A DNA stretch of 6,025 nt from Deltaproteobacteria bacterium (GTDB lineage: Bacteria > Desulfobacterota_C > Deferrisomatia > Deferrisomatales > JACRMM01). The position numbers and the translations under genes were made by a program. The notes beneath the pieces are model-generated. The model was not told the DNA's origin. It was given only the letters and a program-made list of their open reading frames with translations, and searched no databases. Shown here one piece after another: positions 1 to 6,025 of this stretch; positions within the stretch are counted from its first letter, which is position 1, and every line of letters starts with the position of its first letter. The stretch is taken from assembly GCA_016218905.1 (NCBI GenBank), contig JACRCS010000656.1, positions 1-6,025 of the forward strand, given 5' to 3'.

Positions 1-294
1 ATCACGACGGAGTGGTGGTGCGACGACGGCATCGCGGCCCAGACGATCCTCCTCGGGGCGGTGGAGAAGGGGCTCGGCGGCTGCATGATCGGCGCGATCC
101 AGAAGGAGCGGCTGCGGGCCGCCCTGGGGATCGCCGACCACCTCCGGATTCGCCTCGTGCTGGCCCTGGGGAAGCCCGCCGAGACCGTGGTGCTGGAGGA
201 CCTGCCGCCCGGCGGCGACATCCGGTACTGGCGGGACGGCGACGAGATTCACCACGTGCCCAAGCGGCGGCTCGAGGAGCTGATCGTCGGCTGA
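1..294 (+). CDS. Nitroreductase family protein, C-terminal part (5' end outside window)
   Basis: Frame 1 is open from the first base to TGA at 292-294, giving the last 97 residues; the start lies to the left. The fragment reads DDGIAAQTILLGAVEKGLGG near its beginning, then GAIQKERLRAALGI, LVLALGKPAE and RYWRDGDEIHHVPKRRLEE near the end. This order (an Ala-rich helix with a 'GLGG' turn, a 'LALGKPAE' strand, and a tail with 'YWRD...HVPKRRLEE') is characteristic of the C-terminal part of FMN-dependent nitroreductase-fold oxidoreductases, usually cytoplasmic NAD(P)H-dependent dimers of about 170-220 residues. The FMN-binding N-terminal part is not visible, so the substrate cannot be inferred. An internal ATG at 85 and a GTG at 61 are in frame but lie inside the conserved fold and are not the start. 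The next gene begins 12 bases after the stop, suggesting co-transcription. Confidence 0.85.
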   Translation: MTTEWWCDDGIAAQTILLGAVEKGLGGCMIGAIQKERLRAALGIADHLRIRLVLALGKPAETVVLEDLPPGGDIRYWRDGDEIHHVPKRRLEELIVG

Positions 295-300
295 CGGAGG
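295..300 (+). promoter_or_regulatory. Ribosome binding site of the DUF2845 gene
   Basis: CGGAGG ends directly against a GTG at 301 but lies 6 bases ahead of the ATG at 307. Normal Shine-Dalgarno spacing therefore favours the ATG over the upstream GTG. Confidence 0.7.
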
Positions 301-306
301 GTGCAC

Positions 307-951
307 ATGGCGCTGCGATCGTTGGGTTCCGCGGTACTGCTCGGGGCGGCGCTTGCCTCCGGGTCCTTTGCCGACACCCTGCGCTGCGACCGGGGCCTCG
401 TCTCCGAGGGAGACGCGAAGGTCCAGGTCCTCAAAGCCTGCGGAGAGCCGACCTACCAGGAGCCCTACCAGGAGGAGCGTGTGAGCGGCGCCCGGAAGGG
501 AAGGTCGGGTGCCTGGGTGGAGCGCCGCTCGACCGTGAACGTGGACGAGTGGACCTACAACTTCGGCCCGGGCCAGTTCCTCTACACCGTCACGTTCCGA
601 AACGGCCGCGTGACGTCCATCGCGCACAGCGGGTACGGGTACCCGCCGACCACGGTCGAGGAGGGATTTCGGTACTGGGACGGCCGGGACTGCAAGGAGG
701 GGGGCTTTCGGATCGGCGACCGGAGCTTCGACGTGCTCATGAAGTGCGGCCAGCCGCTGCTGCGGGAGGCGAGGGAGGAAGAGCGGGCGATCCGGGTGTT
801 CGACCGTGACTCCCGCGGCTACCGGGAGCACCGTGTGACGTTTCTCTTGGACGAGTGGACCTACAACTTCGGCTCCCGCCGCTTGATCTACCTCCTGCGG
901 TTCACCGACGGCGTCCTGACCGAGATCGAGACGGGCGGGTACGGGTACTGA
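307..951 (+). CDS. Secreted protein with two tandem DUF2845 repeats
   Basis: The gene encodes 214 residues. I chose ATG 307 over the in-frame GTG 301 because of ribosome binding site spacing. Residues 1-22 form a signal peptide (R4, then a hydrophobic stretch, cleavage likely after SFA22), so the mature protein should be periplasmic or exported. The rest is two copies of one module offset by exactly 102 residues: C27/C129, C45-G/C147-G, DEWTYNF at 80-86 and 182-188, and GYGY at 109-112 and 211-214. The pattern 'C..GLVSEGD....VL..CGEPTY...DEWTYNFG...F.Y...F..G....I..GGYGY' is that of DUF2845, a domain of unknown function known from proteobacterial secreted proteins. The only four cysteines are the two equivalent pairs, suggesting one disulfide per module. 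Usual family members, as I recall, have a single module, so this looks like an internal duplication. It probably shares an mRNA with the nitroreductase gene. Biochemical role is unknown. Confidence 0.88.
   Translation: MALRSLGSAVLLGAALASGSFADTLRCDRGLVSEGDAKVQVLKACGEPTYQEPYQEERVSGARKGRSGAWVERRSTVNVDEWTYNFGPGQFLYTVTFRNGRVTSIAHSGYGYPPTTVEEGFRYWDGRDCKEGGFRIGDRSFDVLMKCGQPLLREAREEERAIRVFDRDSRGYREHRVTFLLDEWTYNFGSRRLIYLLRFTDGVLTEIETGGYGY
542..567 (+). repeat. 26-bp intragenic direct repeat, copy 1
   Basis: These 26 bases, encoding most of DEWTYNFG, are identical to 848-873. The shorter 13-base string at 630-642 recurs at 936-948 with the same 306-base offset. The equal offsets show an in-frame duplication of a 102-codon unit within the DUF2845 gene. 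Confidence 0.85.
848..873 (+). repeat. 26-bp intragenic direct repeat, copy 2
   Basis: This is the second copy of the segment at 542-567, in the second DUF2845 module. The nucleotide identity here contrasts with much weaker identity elsewhere in the modules, so it marks the most conserved core of the domain. Confidence 0.85.
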
Positions 952-1026
952 AGGGGCGCCGGCCCCTGGCGAGATCCACCGCGTTCTGTCCCGAAGGGGT
1001 TGCCAGGTTCGCCGGCCGATGAGTAG

Positions 1027-1053
1027 CGCCCGACCTCTGGGAGGGAGCGGGCG
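1027..1053 (+). other. Nested hairpin upstream of the terminator
   Basis: CGCCCG (1027-1032) pairs with CGGGCG (1048-1053). Inside it CCTC (1034-1037) pairs with GAGG (1041-1044) around a TGG loop. It is not followed by a T tract, so it is not itself a terminator. It could be part of a structured 3' UTR or a small RNA that ends at the terminator at 1107-1151. In GC-rich DNA such stems also occur by chance. Confidence 0.35.
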
Positions 1054-1106
1054 GATAGGGAGAGTGGCTGTTCGAGGACCAACTGGCCTGCATCGCGCGA
1101 CTTCGG

Positions 1107-1151
1107 GGCCGCGCCGCCTCCGTCAGACGGGGCGGCGCGGCCTTTCTTGTT
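1107..1151 (+). terminator. Strong rho-independent terminator
   Basis: GGCCGCGCCGCC (1107-1118) and GGCGGCGCGGCC (1131-1142) form a perfect 12-bp stem. The 12-base loop can itself pair CCGT with ACGG around CAG. TTTCTTGTT follows at 1143-1151. The U-rich tail is only on the + strand side; the complementary strand has no T run after the stem. It therefore ends transcription arriving from the nitroreductase/DUF2845 genes, or from a small transcript starting in 952-1106, and insulates the downstream gene. Confidence 0.88.
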
Positions 1152-1312
1152 CCGAATCCCATGCAGCGCTGCTCTTCCGTGCGGGTCGGCGCGCTGTGTT
1201 CCCACTTCGAACCCCGCGTCCCGTCCCCTCCTGAAGTCGCCGCCAATTGCGCCGGCCAAGTCGGTACGCAAACCCTGCAGATCGCTTAGAGTGAACGACT
1301 GACACATGGATA

Positions 1313-1368
1313 GAACAAATCGATTGATCGTTTTCTTGTTCAAGGATCTACGGAATTCTGCCGAACAA
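1313..1368. promoter_or_regulatory. Possible operator: three GAACAA hexamers in alternating orientation
   Basis: GAACAA occurs at 1313-1318 and 1363-1368, with its exact complement TTGTTC at 1336-1341. Together they form two overlapping inverted repeats in the 110 bases upstream of the binding-protein start codon. This position and symmetry would suit a dimeric regulator's binding site. The hexamer is short and this stretch is the AT-rich part of the region, so chance is possible. No regulator is identified. Confidence 0.3.
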
Positions 1369-1411
1369 ACAACCGTGGATGTACTGGGCGGTATTTCACA
1401 ACATCAGGTTC

Positions 1412-1417
1412 AGGAGG
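1412..1417 (+). promoter_or_regulatory. Ribosome binding site of the binding-protein gene
   Basis: A perfect AGGAGG lies 6 bases ahead of ATG 1424. It decides the start: the frame is open from an earlier ATG at 1379, but that would add 15 residues in front of a normal signal peptide. Confidence 0.9.
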
Positions 1418-1423
1418 GCAGCG

Positions 1424-2575
1424 ATGAAAAAGGTTGCGATGTCAAGCGTTCTCGGTCCTACGTTGGCCGTCTTGATCGCCTCCGCGGCTTTCGCCGAACA
1501 GGGCGTGACGGGTGAGGGCATCGTGGTCGGCATGGTAAACGCCCAGACCGGCCCGGCTTCCGCGCTCGGAAAGAACATGCGGGTGGGGGCGGAGGCCCTG
1601 TTCAAGGGCGTGAACGAGAAGGGCGGTGTTCACGGCCGAAAGATCGAGTTGCTCGTTGCCGACGACGGCTACGAGCCGGACAAGTGCGTCGACCAGACGG
1701 TGGAGATGATCGAGGGCAAGAAGGTCTTTGCCCTGGTCGGATACGTGGGTACCCCGACCGGCAACGCCGCGCTGCCGGTGGTCAAGGAGTACAAGGTGCC
1801 GCTGGTGGGCCTGTTCAGCGGGGGCATGGCGTTTCGTCAGCCGGTGACCTCCGAAGTCTTCAACCTTCGGGCGTCCTACGACGACGAAGCCGAGAAGCTG
1901 GTGGAACTCTTCGTCGCGGAGGGGGCGAAGAAGATCGCCGTCTTCTACCAGGATGACGGCTTCGGCCTGGCCGTGCTCTCGGGAACCGAGAAGGCGCTGA
2001 AGAAACGCGGCATGGAGGTAGTGGCGAAGGGCACCTTCCAGCGCAACACGACGGCGGTGAAGACGGGCCTCGCCTCCGTGCTGGCGGCCAAGCCGGATGC
2101 AGTGATCATGGTGGGCCCCTACACGCCGCTGGCAACCTTCGTCAAGGAGGCCCGAGCCGAGGGGTTGAAGGCCCGGTTGGCCACCGTGTCATTCGTGGGC
2201 ACCGACAGTTTGGTGGGCCTGGTCGGCACCGAGGGGGACGGCATCGTGATCTCTCAGGTGGTTCCCTTCCCGGGCGACCTCAGCGTCGGCATCGTCAAAG
2301 AGTGCGCGGAGACCATCGCCAAGGCATCTCCGGGGGAGAAGCTGGGGTTCGTGAACCTCGAGGGCTGCCTGACGGCCAAGACATTGGTCCTCGGCCTCGA
2401 GAAGGCCGGCCAGGATCTCACCAGGGCAGGGCTCATCAAGGCCTTGGAAGGCGTCCAGGGGGTCGATCTCGGTGGCTTGACCCTCACCTTCGGGCCCCAG
2501 GACCACCAGGGCTCGGATCACGTGTTCCTCACGCAGATCAAGGACGGCAAGATCACGCCTCTGACTCGGCCGTGA
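1424..2575 (+). CDS. Periplasmic ligand-binding protein, Peripla_BP_6 (LivJ-like) family
   Basis: The gene encodes 383 residues, the usual length for the family. Residues 1-24 are a Sec signal peptide (MKK, hydrophobic core, cleavage after AFA24); there is no lipobox cysteine, so the mature protein should be soluble in the periplasm. The start of the first lobe reads 'GIVVGMVNAQTGPASALGKNM', then 'GGVHGRKIELLVADDGYEP' (DDGYEP at 80-85), 'LVGYVGTPTGNAALP' (from 104) and 'AVFYQDDGFG' (YQDDGFG at 175-181). These are hallmarks of type I binding proteins that bind branched-chain amino acids, amides and similar small ligands. Cysteines are C88, C294 and C315; the last two may pair. The ligand cannot be read from sequence. 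No LivHMGF-type permease or ATPase gene is present here. An MCP gene starts 79 bases downstream on the same strand, so a role as ligand-delivering partner of the chemoreceptor is plausible (inference). Confidence 0.9.
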   Translation: MKKVAMSSVLGPTLAVLIASAAFAEQGVTGEGIVVGMVNAQTGPASALGKNMRVGAEALFKGVNEKGGVHGRKIELLVADDGYEPDKCVDQTVEMIEGKKVFALVGYVGTPTGNAALPVVKEYKVPLVGLFSGGMAFRQPVTSEVFNLRASYDDEAEKLVELFVAEGAKKIAVFYQDDGFGLAVLSGTEKALKKRGMEVVAKGTFQRNTTAVKTGLASVLAAKPDAVIMVGPYTPLATFVKEARAEGLKARLATVSFVGTDSLVGLVGTEGDGIVISQVVPFPGDLSVGIVKECAETIAKASPGEKLGFVNLEGCLTAKTLVLGLEKAGQDLTRAGLIKALEGVQGVDLGGLTLTFGPQDHQGSDHVFLTQIKDGKITPLTRP

Positions 2576-2642
2576 GGCGGACCAGGGGACATCGCAGGAT
2601 CCTTGAGCCGAAGATGCCGGGTGTCGAGATGCCCGGGCACGC

Positions 2643-2647
2643 GGGAG
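2643..2647 (+). promoter_or_regulatory. Ribosome binding site of the MCP gene
   Basis: GGGAG lies 7 bases before ATG 2655. The 79-base gap before it contains a self-complementary GCCCGGGC (2631-2638), and CCGGG (2617-2621) could pair with CCCGG (2632-2636). No T tract follows, so the stem does not look like a terminator, and co-transcription from the binding-protein gene remains likely. A stem ending 6 bases before GGGAG might modulate translation. Confidence 0.65.
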
Positions 2648-2654
2648 TCGAGTC

Positions 2655-5123
2655 ATGACCATCCGAAAACGACTGCTGGGCGGCGTTCTGATCACCTCGG
2701 CCTCCGTGGCCTGCATCGTCCTGGTGGGCGTCGGTGCGATCGTGAAGATCAAGAACAGCATCTGTCAACTCACGGAGAGGTCGACCCCCGCTCAGGTGAA
2801 GACGTTGGAGCTGCAGCAGGTCGTGGAGAAGATCTCGCTCGACTTCATGCGCCTGGGCGTGGCGACGACCGCGGAAGAAAGCAAGGCCATCTCCGACGCA
2901 GTGTCCGGGCGTATCCACGCCCTGCAGGGGCTCCTCGGCGAGTTGGAGCGGCTGGGAGTGGGGGTCGAAGGCATCGATCCGTCAGCCTTTGGGGGCCTGC
3001 ACCGCCGGGTCGTGGCCGCCGTGGACCAGCGCCGCAAGGGTGCGGAGGTGTTCCGAACTGAGATCGAGGCCGTGAGCGCCTCGCTGGCGAAGGTGAACGA
3101 GGTGGCCTCGGGGGTGGAAGGGCGAATCTCCTCCATCAAGGGGGAGGCCTCAAAGAAGCTCTCCAGGGCGCAGGCGGCAAGCCTTACGCTCAACACGACC
3201 ATCAAAAAGGCGCTGACGCTGCAGACAAAGCTGAAGGACCTGGAGGTCCTGCTGGGCGGCATCGACGCGGCGAAGAACAAGTTCCGACTCACCCCCCTCG
3301 CCGAGAGGGTGAAGGCGGTCGCCGACTCGGTTCAGGGGATCGGCTACGCCCAGGGAGAGCCGCCGATCCTCTCGGAGGTGAGGGACCGCGTCGGAGAGAT
3401 CTATGGGAAGGTGACGAGGGAGAACGTCGGCCTGCTTTCGTTCAAGGGGAAGATCCTGTCGGGGGATGCGGAGAGCGAGGGGGCGTACTCTTCTCTGAGA
3501 AACGATATTCAGCAGGTTGTCGCGGGGCTTTCGTTGAAGATGTACGAGGCCGTGGATCCGCTGGAGGTCCAGATCCTCAAAGGCAGGCAAGAGACAACGG
3601 AGGCGTTGGGGTTCCAGCAAGGCGCCGAGAAGGTGTCGACCCTGAGCCATTCGGTGACCCTGGAAACCCGAATTCTCGCGGACCAGGCCAAGCGCGTCAT
3701 GCTCGGGGTCAGCGAGGCAGAGGTGGCACAAGCTCTCGCCTCGGCTGTGGAGAGCCAGGGCCGGCTTCGCAGAGCGTCGGACGGCCTGAGGGCTGCCCTT
3801 GCGAGTATGGGACAGGGGTCCCTCGCCGGCAACGTGGCGCTCATCGGGCAAGCCACCGCGGCCGCGGCGCAGGCGGTTGGGCGGATTGCGGACGCCAAGA
3901 GGAGCGTGCTGTCGAGCGAAACCGAGATGCTGAAGATGACGGATGCCATCAAGACGGCCTCTCAAGAGCAGTCACGCAAGGGAGAGGAGCAGGTCAAGAG
4001 CATCTCGGAGAAGCAGCAACTCGTCGTCCTCGAGGTCAGCCAAGCGGTTCGGGCCTCTTTGTCACTGATGATCGCAATGTCCGTCGTGGTGATCGCCTTG
4101 GTGCTTTTGATCAACGGCAGGACCGCCTTCTCGATCTCGAAGGGGATCCGGGTCGCCGAAGACCTCATTGGAACGGCCGCGAGGGGCGACTTCACCAAGA
4201 GAGCTCAGCTGAAGACCAGCGACGAGATCGGAAAGATGTGCGAGAACCTCAACGGCCTCATGGGGAAGCTCAGCGACTCCTTGTCAGGCGTCACGAAGAA
4301 GACCGAGGTCGTCGCCTCGTCGATCGTCGAGCAGGCCACTACCAGCGAGGAGATGGCCCGCAGGGCCCTGGTCCTCACGGACGAGGCGAACGGCCTTTCC
4401 GCGGCGGCGGAAGAACTCTCGGCTACGGTGCTCCAGGTCTCGAAGAACGTGGCAGAGGCGTCGGAATTCGCCGATCACGCGAAGGAGACCGCCGTGAACG
4501 GCAGCAAGGTGATCACCGGCGCAGTCAACGGGATCAACCAAGTGTCCGCTTCCATCAAGGGGATGCTCGGGGTGGTCGGGAGCCTCTCCGAAAGCTCCAC
4601 GCAGATCGGCGAAGTGGTGGTGGTGATCGACGAAATCGCAGAGCAGACCAACCTCTTGGCGCTCAACGCGGCGATCGAGGCGGCCCGGGCCGGTGAGCAG
4701 GGGCGCGGCTTCGCCGTGGTGGCGGACGAAGTTCGCAAACTCGCGGAGAAGACTGCGAACTCCACCACGGAGATCGGCAAGATCGTGAAGACCATGCAGG
4801 AGAATGCAGCGAAGGTGAGTGCGGCCATGACCGATGAAGCTCGGGAGATCGGCACCGTTGCCCAGCTGGCAGCGAACTCCGCTGACTCGCTCCAGGGCAT
4901 CGTGGCCAGCGCTGAACAGATCTCCGTCATGTCATCCCAAATCGCCGTGGCCACCGAGGAGCAGACCCAGACCGTGGATGCGATCGCGACAAGGGTGACC
5001 CACGTGTTCCAGGCGGCGCAGGAGTTCTCTTCCGGCATGGAGCACATCGCCGTAGCCACCGAGCAGGTGGGCCGCACGGCCACGGAACTCAGGCAGCTCG
5101 TTCAGGAGTTCAAGGTCGCATAG
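2655..5123 (+). CDS. Methyl-accepting chemotaxis protein with a large helical periplasmic region
   Basis: The gene encodes 822 residues. TM1 is about 8-30 and TM2 about 468-486, leaving about 437 residues in the periplasm, well above the roughly 150 of a four-helix-bundle sensor or 250 of a helical bimodular one. That region is rich in Ala, Leu, Glu, Lys and Ser, has few aromatics and looks all-helical; segments near 50-108, 184-232 and 334-395 resemble each other loosely. HAMP follows at about 487-540 (GDFTKR from 511, DEIG from 523). The kinase-control hairpin is clear: [20 protein letters not shown] starting at E660, then [20 protein letters not shown]. Likely methylation sites include E586/E587 (AAAEELSAT) and E768/E769 (ATEEQTQT). 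The C-terminus (LVQEFKVA) lacks an NWETF-type CheR/CheB tether. It should act at the inner membrane with CheW and CheA, whose genes are not in this window. The binding-protein gene immediately upstream suggests a partner. Confidence 0.95.
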   Translation: MTIRKRLLGGVLITSASVACIVLVGVGAIVKIKNSICQLTERSTPAQVKTLELQQVVEKISLDFMRLGVATTAEESKAISDAVSGRIHALQGLLGELERLGVGVEGIDPSAFGGLHRRVVAAVDQRRKGAEVFRTEIEAVSASLAKVNEVASGVEGRISSIKGEASKKLSRAQAASLTLNTTIKKALTLQTKLKDLEVLLGGIDAAKNKFRLTPLAERVKAVADSVQGIGYAQGEPPILSEVRDRVGEIYGKVTRENVGLLSFKGKILSGDAESEGAYSSLRNDIQQVVAGLSLKMYEAVDPLEVQILKGRQETTEALGFQQGAEKVSTLSHSVTLETRILADQAKRVMLGVSEAEVAQALASAVESQGRLRRASDGLRAALASMGQGSLAGNVALIGQATAAAAQAVGRIADAKRSVLSSETEMLKMTDAIKTASQEQSRKGEEQVKSISEKQQLVVLEVSQAVRASLSLMIAMSVVVIALVLLINGRTAFSISKGIRVAEDLIGTAARGDFTKRAQLKTSDEIGKMCENLNGLMGKLSDSLSGVTKKTEVVASSIVEQATTSEEMARRALVLTDEANGLSAAAEELSATVLQVSKNVAEASEFADHAKETAVNGSKVITGAVNGINQVSASIKGMLGVVGSLSESSTQIGEVVVVIDEIAEQTNLLALNAAIEAARAGEQGRGFAVVADEVRKLAEKTANSTTEIGKIVKTMQENAAKVSAAMTDEAREIGTVAQLAANSADSLQGIVASAEQISVMSSQIAVATEEQTQTVDAIATRVTHVFQAAQEFSSGMEHIAVATEQVGRTATELRQLVQEFKVA

Positions 5124-5130
5124 CGCGACC
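5114..5130. repeat. Small inverted repeat across the MCP stop codon
   Basis: GGTCGC (5114-5119) and GCGACC (5125-5130) form a perfect 6-bp stem with loop ATAGC, which includes part of the TAG stop. It fills almost the whole gap between two convergent genes. Neither side has a real T run, so at best it is a weak or Rho-assisted end signal. Confidence 0.4.
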
Positions 5131-5131
5131 C

Positions 5132-6025
5132 CTAGACCTGGAAGTGCGGCCGGAGAGCGTCGCAGATCTCCTCGGGAAAGGCCATGCAGAGCGTCTCGTT
5201 GTAGAGGTTGCGCAGGGCGCCGATGTCGGTGGCGCCGAGCGCCTGGTTGAAGAACGTGCGCGGGGAGAAGACCAGGTGGAAGCGCGCGTGCGCGTCGCCC
5301 GGGGCCCCCGGGAAGAAATTCATGTTGAAGCTGTAGATCCCCATGCCGTCGTAGGCGGCCATCGCCTTCGCGAGGCCCGCGCCCAGGTCGAGCAGGTCCT
5401 GGTCGGTGAGGTCCAGGGTGGCGCTCGCGCCCTCCACCACGGCCACCACATCGCCTGCCACGCCCATGGGCGCGTAGGCCTGGAGCCAGTCGGTCCGGCC
5501 GATCCGGCCCAGGTAGCGCTGGCCGGCCTCCCGCTCGGCGCGGACCAGGGCGTCCCAGTAGTTCGTTCCGGTGCACGAGAAGTACGTCCGGGCGGCGTCC
5601 AACTCGCTGCGCAGGAGGTTCGGAGCGCTCGAGCTGGCGAAGACCTGCAGGTGCGAGTGGATCAGCGAACTGCCCGCCGGCGGCATGTGGTTCCAGTTGA
5701 TCAGGTGGTACACGGACTCGGGGTGCGCTGTGGCGTGCACTTTGCGAAAGAACTCCATCGCGAGGCTGAAGGCGCGGGCGATGCGGCCGGGCTCGATCTC
5801 GGTCATGGGGAAGAAGTGGCGGGCCCCCAGGGTGGCCACCGCGCTGATGGCGTCGTAGGGGGCCAGGTTCGGAAAGAGCACCAGGTCGTCCTTCTGGAGG
5901 CGCCCTTCCGGCAGAAGCTCCGGCGGGAAGGACGGGGTGACCTGCAGCACCTTGTCCGGGCAGAAGGGACACCAGGACTCGGTGCCGGCCACGAGCTTCT
6001 CGAAGTCGGGTTTCTGCCACTGGAG
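5132..6025 (-). CDS. GalT-like nucleotidyltransferase (HIT superfamily), 5' end outside window
   Basis: The minus-strand frame is open from the right edge to TAG at 5134-5132, giving 297 residues, so the N-terminus is missing. A GTG at 5992 is in frame, but the reading continues upstream as plausible protein (LQWQKPDFEKL), so it is probably internal. CPFC (5971-5960) matches the CxxC zinc site near the N-terminus of galactose-1-phosphate uridylyltransferases. NWNHMPPAGSSLIHSHLQVFAS follows, with HSH at 5659-5651 aligned to the catalytic HPH motif; the second His would be the nucleotidylated residue and the Gln two positions later is kept. A C-terminal RFHLVFSPRTF segment resembles the second half of the fold. 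GalT enzymes transfer UMP between UDP-glucose and galactose-1-phosphate, while relatives use other sugar phosphates or act as nucleoside phosphorylases. HSH instead of HPH and a divergent sequence make the substrate uncertain. It is cytoplasmic and converges with the MCP gene, with 8 bases between stops. Confidence 0.8.
   Translation of the reverse strand, partial: LQWQKPDFEKLVAGTESWCPFCPDKVLQVTPSFPPELLPEGRLQKDDLVLFPNLAPYDAISAVATLGARHFFPMTEIEPGRIARAFSLAMEFFRKVHATAHPESVYHLINWNHMPPAGSSLIHSHLQVFASSSAPNLLRSELDAARTYFSCTGTNYWDALVRAEREAGQRYLGRIGRTDWLQAYAPMGVAGDVVAVVEGASATLDLTDQDLLDLGAGLAKAMAAYDGMGIYSFNMNFFPGAPGDAHARFHLVFSPRTFFNQALGATDIGALRNLYNETLCMAFPEEICDALRPHFQV

Larger units (their letters stand above)
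952..1423. other. 472-base intergenic region
   Basis: I find no convincing protein gene here on either strand; the open frames that cross it have no ribosome binding site and no recognisable domains. Bases 952-1106 contain GC-rich inverted repeats: AGGGGC/GCCCCT at 952-957 and 962-967, and CGCCCG/CGGGCG at 1027-1032 and 1048-1053 enclosing CCTC/GAGG. This part runs into an intrinsic terminator at 1107-1151. Bases 1152-1300 show nothing I can name. From about 1305 the sequence becomes AT-richer, as expected for a promoter region of the downstream gene. I could not identify a clear -35/-10 pair: TTGATC at 1324-1329 is the best -35-like hexamer, but no good -10 follows at 16-18 bases. Confidence 0.6.

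Noticed and set aside
12..809. 265-residue open frame on the + strand overlapping the nitroreductase and DUF2845 genes
   Set aside because: Its Arg/Gly/Pro-rich composition is typical of a GC-rich shadow frame; it spans two well-supported genes and shows no domain.
1084..1100. Sigma-54 promoter, TGGCCTGCATCGCGC
   Set aside because: The -24 element is partly matched, but the -12 TTGC element is absent, and the site lies just upstream of a terminator.
1190..1240. tRNA T-arm-like GGGGTTCGAAG on the minus strand
   Set aside because: The bases after the loop (TGGGA) do not complement the stem, and no acceptor or anticodon arm is present.
888..1343. Minus-strand open frames in the intergenic region (151 and 114 residues)
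   Set aside because: They cross the terminator stem and the end of the DUF2845 gene, have low-complexity translation and lack a Shine-Dalgarno sequence.
952..1423. c-di-GMP (GEMM) riboswitch upstream of a chemotaxis locus
   Set aside because: I looked for the conserved GCAAA/tetraloop-receptor arrangement. An isolated ACGCAAACC at 1266-1274 lacks the flanking paired elements, and TTGCCAGGTT near 1000 has no partner half.
2588..2614. Sigma-28 (flagellar) promoter before the MCP, GCCGAAGA at 2607-2614
   Set aside because: The -10-like box differs from GCCGATAA and there is no TAAA-type -35 at the required distance.
3150..3965. 271-residue minus-strand open frame inside the MCP gene
   Set aside because: It is antisense to the well-supported MCP frame, has no ribosome binding site or domain, and is expected in high-GC coding DNA.
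4932..6020. 362-residue minus-strand open frame overlapping the GalT-like gene and the MCP end
   Set aside because: It has Arg/Pro/Gly-rich low-complexity translation, while the other minus-strand frame carries the CPFC and HSH motifs. It is an out-of-frame shadow.

Overview
The window is high-GC, Gram-negative-looking chromosomal DNA with dense genes and strong GC preference at third codon positions. A two-copy DUF2845 protein, a periplasmic binding protein of the branched-chain amino acid type and a large methyl-accepting chemotaxis protein (MCP) together suggest a motile proteobacterium. A deltaproteobacterial (Desulfobacterota-like) lineage is my best guess, and it is inference only. I see no insertion sequence, CRISPR array, phage gene, tRNA or rRNA.

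Layout, left to right. (1) Bases 1-294 hold the C-terminal 97 residues of a nitroreductase-family flavoprotein on the + strand. (2) Twelve bases later a + strand gene encodes a secreted 214-residue protein made of two in-register DUF2845 repeats; it is probably co-transcribed with the nitroreductase. (3) A 472-base intergenic stretch follows. Its left part ends in a strong intrinsic terminator (12-bp GC stem plus U-rich tail) and contains another nested hairpin, so it may be a long 3' UTR or a small RNA. Its right part is more AT-rich and carries three copies of GAACAA in alternating orientation ahead of the next gene. (4) A + strand pair follows: an exported periplasmic ligand-binding protein (Peripla_BP_6/LivJ-like), and 79 bases later an 822-residue MCP with an unusually large, apparently all-helical periplasmic region. 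(5) An oppositely oriented gene converges on the MCP with only 8 bases between stop codons. It encodes a GalT-like (galactose-1-phosphate uridylyltransferase/HIT superfamily) enzyme and runs off the right edge.

The most interesting reading is functional. The binding protein has no permease or ATPase gene beside it in this window and sits directly upstream of the MCP. This suggests a binding-protein-dependent chemoreceptor pair rather than an importer. The flanking nitroreductase, DUF2845 and GalT-like genes show no obvious link to it. The window is otherwise fairly ordinary, and I do not claim a wholly new system.
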